Shown piece after piece: positions 6,942-7,490 of a stretch of 7,490 nucleotides of DNA. A model generated the notes under the pieces. That model was given only the letters and a program-made list of their open reading frames with translations. It was not told the DNA's origin and did not search any database. Made by a program: the position numbers and the translations under genes. How positions within the stretch are numbered: the first letter of the stretch is position 1; the number at the start of each line of letters is the position of its first letter. Origin of the DNA: Clostridia bacterium (GTDB lineage: Bacteria; Bacillota; Clostridia; Oscillospirales; CAG-272); assembly GCA_017395885.1 (NCBI GenBank), contig JAFQNM010000164.1:1-7490 (forward strand), written 5' to 3'.

Positions 6942-6947
6942 AAGGAG
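6942..6947 (+). promoter_or_regulatory. Strong ribosome binding site of the solute-binding protein gene
   Basis: AAGGAG ends 9 nt before the ATG at 6957, a near-ideal site and spacing. It follows an A/T-only palindrome (TTTTTTAAAAAA, 6922-6933) that fills most of the 40-nt gap after gpsA. The strong site fits the highly biased codon use of the gene. Confidence 0.75.
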
Positions 6948-6956
6948 ACAACAAAA

Positions 6957-7490
6957 ATGAAATCTCTTAAGATCATTTCTCTGTTGCTTGCAGCTCTGCT
7001 TTGTCTGCCCCTTCTCGCTGCCTGTGCCGAATCCGGCGGTAACACCTCCGGCACTCGTCCCCCCAACGGTGGCTCTGAGGATGTTGGCAACTTCGTAGAG
7101 GCTGACTACAAGGGAGAAAAATTCACATTCCTCCACATCCGTCAGTTCTCTCAGGGTAAGGACTACTACGGCGGAAAATTCCTCGACGCGGAAACTGTTG
7201 ACGGCAAGACCGTTGAAGACGCTGTTTGGGAGCGTAACTCCGCAGTTGAAGCTCGCTTTAACGTTGTAGTTGATGAGAAGATCATTGACGACCAGGACCC
7301 CGCAAACTACCTCCAGGAGGTTGCTTTTGCTGATACCTACGATTACGACGTAATCTACGGTTGGGGCGTTAAGATGGGCGCCTGCATCCCCAGCGGCTAC
7401 TTTACCGACCTGAGCGTTCTTCCCAACATCGATCTCGAGCAGGAATACTGGAGCCCCTCTGCTACCGAGGACCTTTCCATCAACGGCAAG
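6957..7490 (+). CDS. Lipoprotein solute-binding protein of an ABC importer (5' part only)
   Basis: 178 codons are visible and the frame is still open at the window edge, so the C-terminal part is missing. The N-terminus is a lipoprotein signal: MKSLKIISLL, a Leu/Ala-rich core, and the lipobox LAAC with lipidated C23. A Gly/Ser/Thr/Pro-rich tether follows (about 25-42). The mature part begins with a beta strand (EKFTFLHI), then the segments AVWERNSAVEARFNVVV, YDVIYGWG and DLSINGK. These resemble large extracellular solute-binding proteins of Clostridia that bind oligosaccharides or other solutes. The ligand cannot be read from the sequence. It is the probable first gene of a transport operon, with permease genes expected beyond the edge. 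Codon use is strongly biased: all 8 Asn codons are AAC, all 9 Tyr codons are TAC, and Arg uses only CGT/CGC, unlike gpsA next door, which often uses AGA/AGG. This suggests high expression. Confidence 0.82.
   Translation, partial: MKSLKIISLLLAALLCLPLLAACAESGGNTSGTRPPNGGSEDVGNFVEADYKGEKFTFLHIRQFSQGKDYYGGKFLDAETVDGKTVEDAVWERNSAVEARFNVVVDEKIIDDQDPANYLQEVAFADTYDYDVIYGWGVKMGACIPSGYFTDLSVLPNIDLEQEYWSPSATEDLSINGK

Noticed and set aside
6936..6945. TTTTATATAA read as a -10 box for the solute-binding protein gene
   Set aside because: The start site would fall at or after the ribosome binding site, and no -35 lies at the right distance.
6917..6956. A possible terminator between gpsA and the solute-binding protein gene (T-rich stretch)
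   Set aside because: The T run is not preceded by a stable GC-containing stem; the only symmetry is the A/T-only palindrome TTTTTTAAAAAA. The strong ribosome binding site follows directly.

Overview
The window reads as part of the chromosome of an anaerobic, glycan-degrading Firmicute of the class Clostridia, most likely an uncultured gut or rumen lineage. This is inferred from gene content: a type I dockerin, a DUF4838 protein, a GH36 alpha-galactosidase, a membrane-anchored phosphodiester glycosidase of the kind common in Clostridia, a large lipoprotein solute-binding protein, and consensus-like sigma-A promoters with AGGAGG-type ribosome binding sites. No genus can be named from the sequence alone. 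Coding DNA is of intermediate base composition and the intergenic DNA is clearly AT-rich. No RNA gene, insertion sequence, CRISPR array or prophage gene was found.

Layout. Bases 1-65 hold the last codons of a + strand gene that enters from the left. A strong hairpin (78-108) serves as a convergent terminator. From 5596 down to 119 on the minus strand lie three closely spaced genes (gaps of 26 and 19 nt) that look like one operon: a membrane-anchored phosphodiester glycosidase (NAGPA/DUF2233 type), a cytoplasmic GH36 alpha-galactosidase with a GTG start, and a secreted DUF4838 protein with a dockerin right after its signal peptide. A well-formed promoter (5718-5746, minus) sits about 120 nt upstream of the first gene, with a 9-bp direct repeat around its -35 box.

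Across a 312-nt divergent intergenic region, the + strand carries gpsA (NAD(P)-dependent glycerol-3-phosphate dehydrogenase, 5909-6916). After 40 nt comes a lipoprotein solute-binding protein (6957 to the window end, incomplete) that probably begins an ABC import operon.

How the parts may work together (inference). The DUF4838/dockerin protein would act outside the cell, perhaps docked on a cohesin-bearing scaffold. The phosphodiester glycosidase would act at the outer face of the membrane. The alpha-galactosidase would cleave imported galactosides in the cytoplasm. The solute-binding protein could capture the imported oligosaccharides, but its ligand and permease partners lie outside the window. 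gpsA supplies glycerol 3-phosphate for phospholipids and is probably a housekeeping neighbour. I see no clear evidence for a wholly new type of system. The least explained items are the three-compartment glycan operon, the N-terminal dockerin on a DUF4838 protein, and the repeats in the divergent regulatory region.
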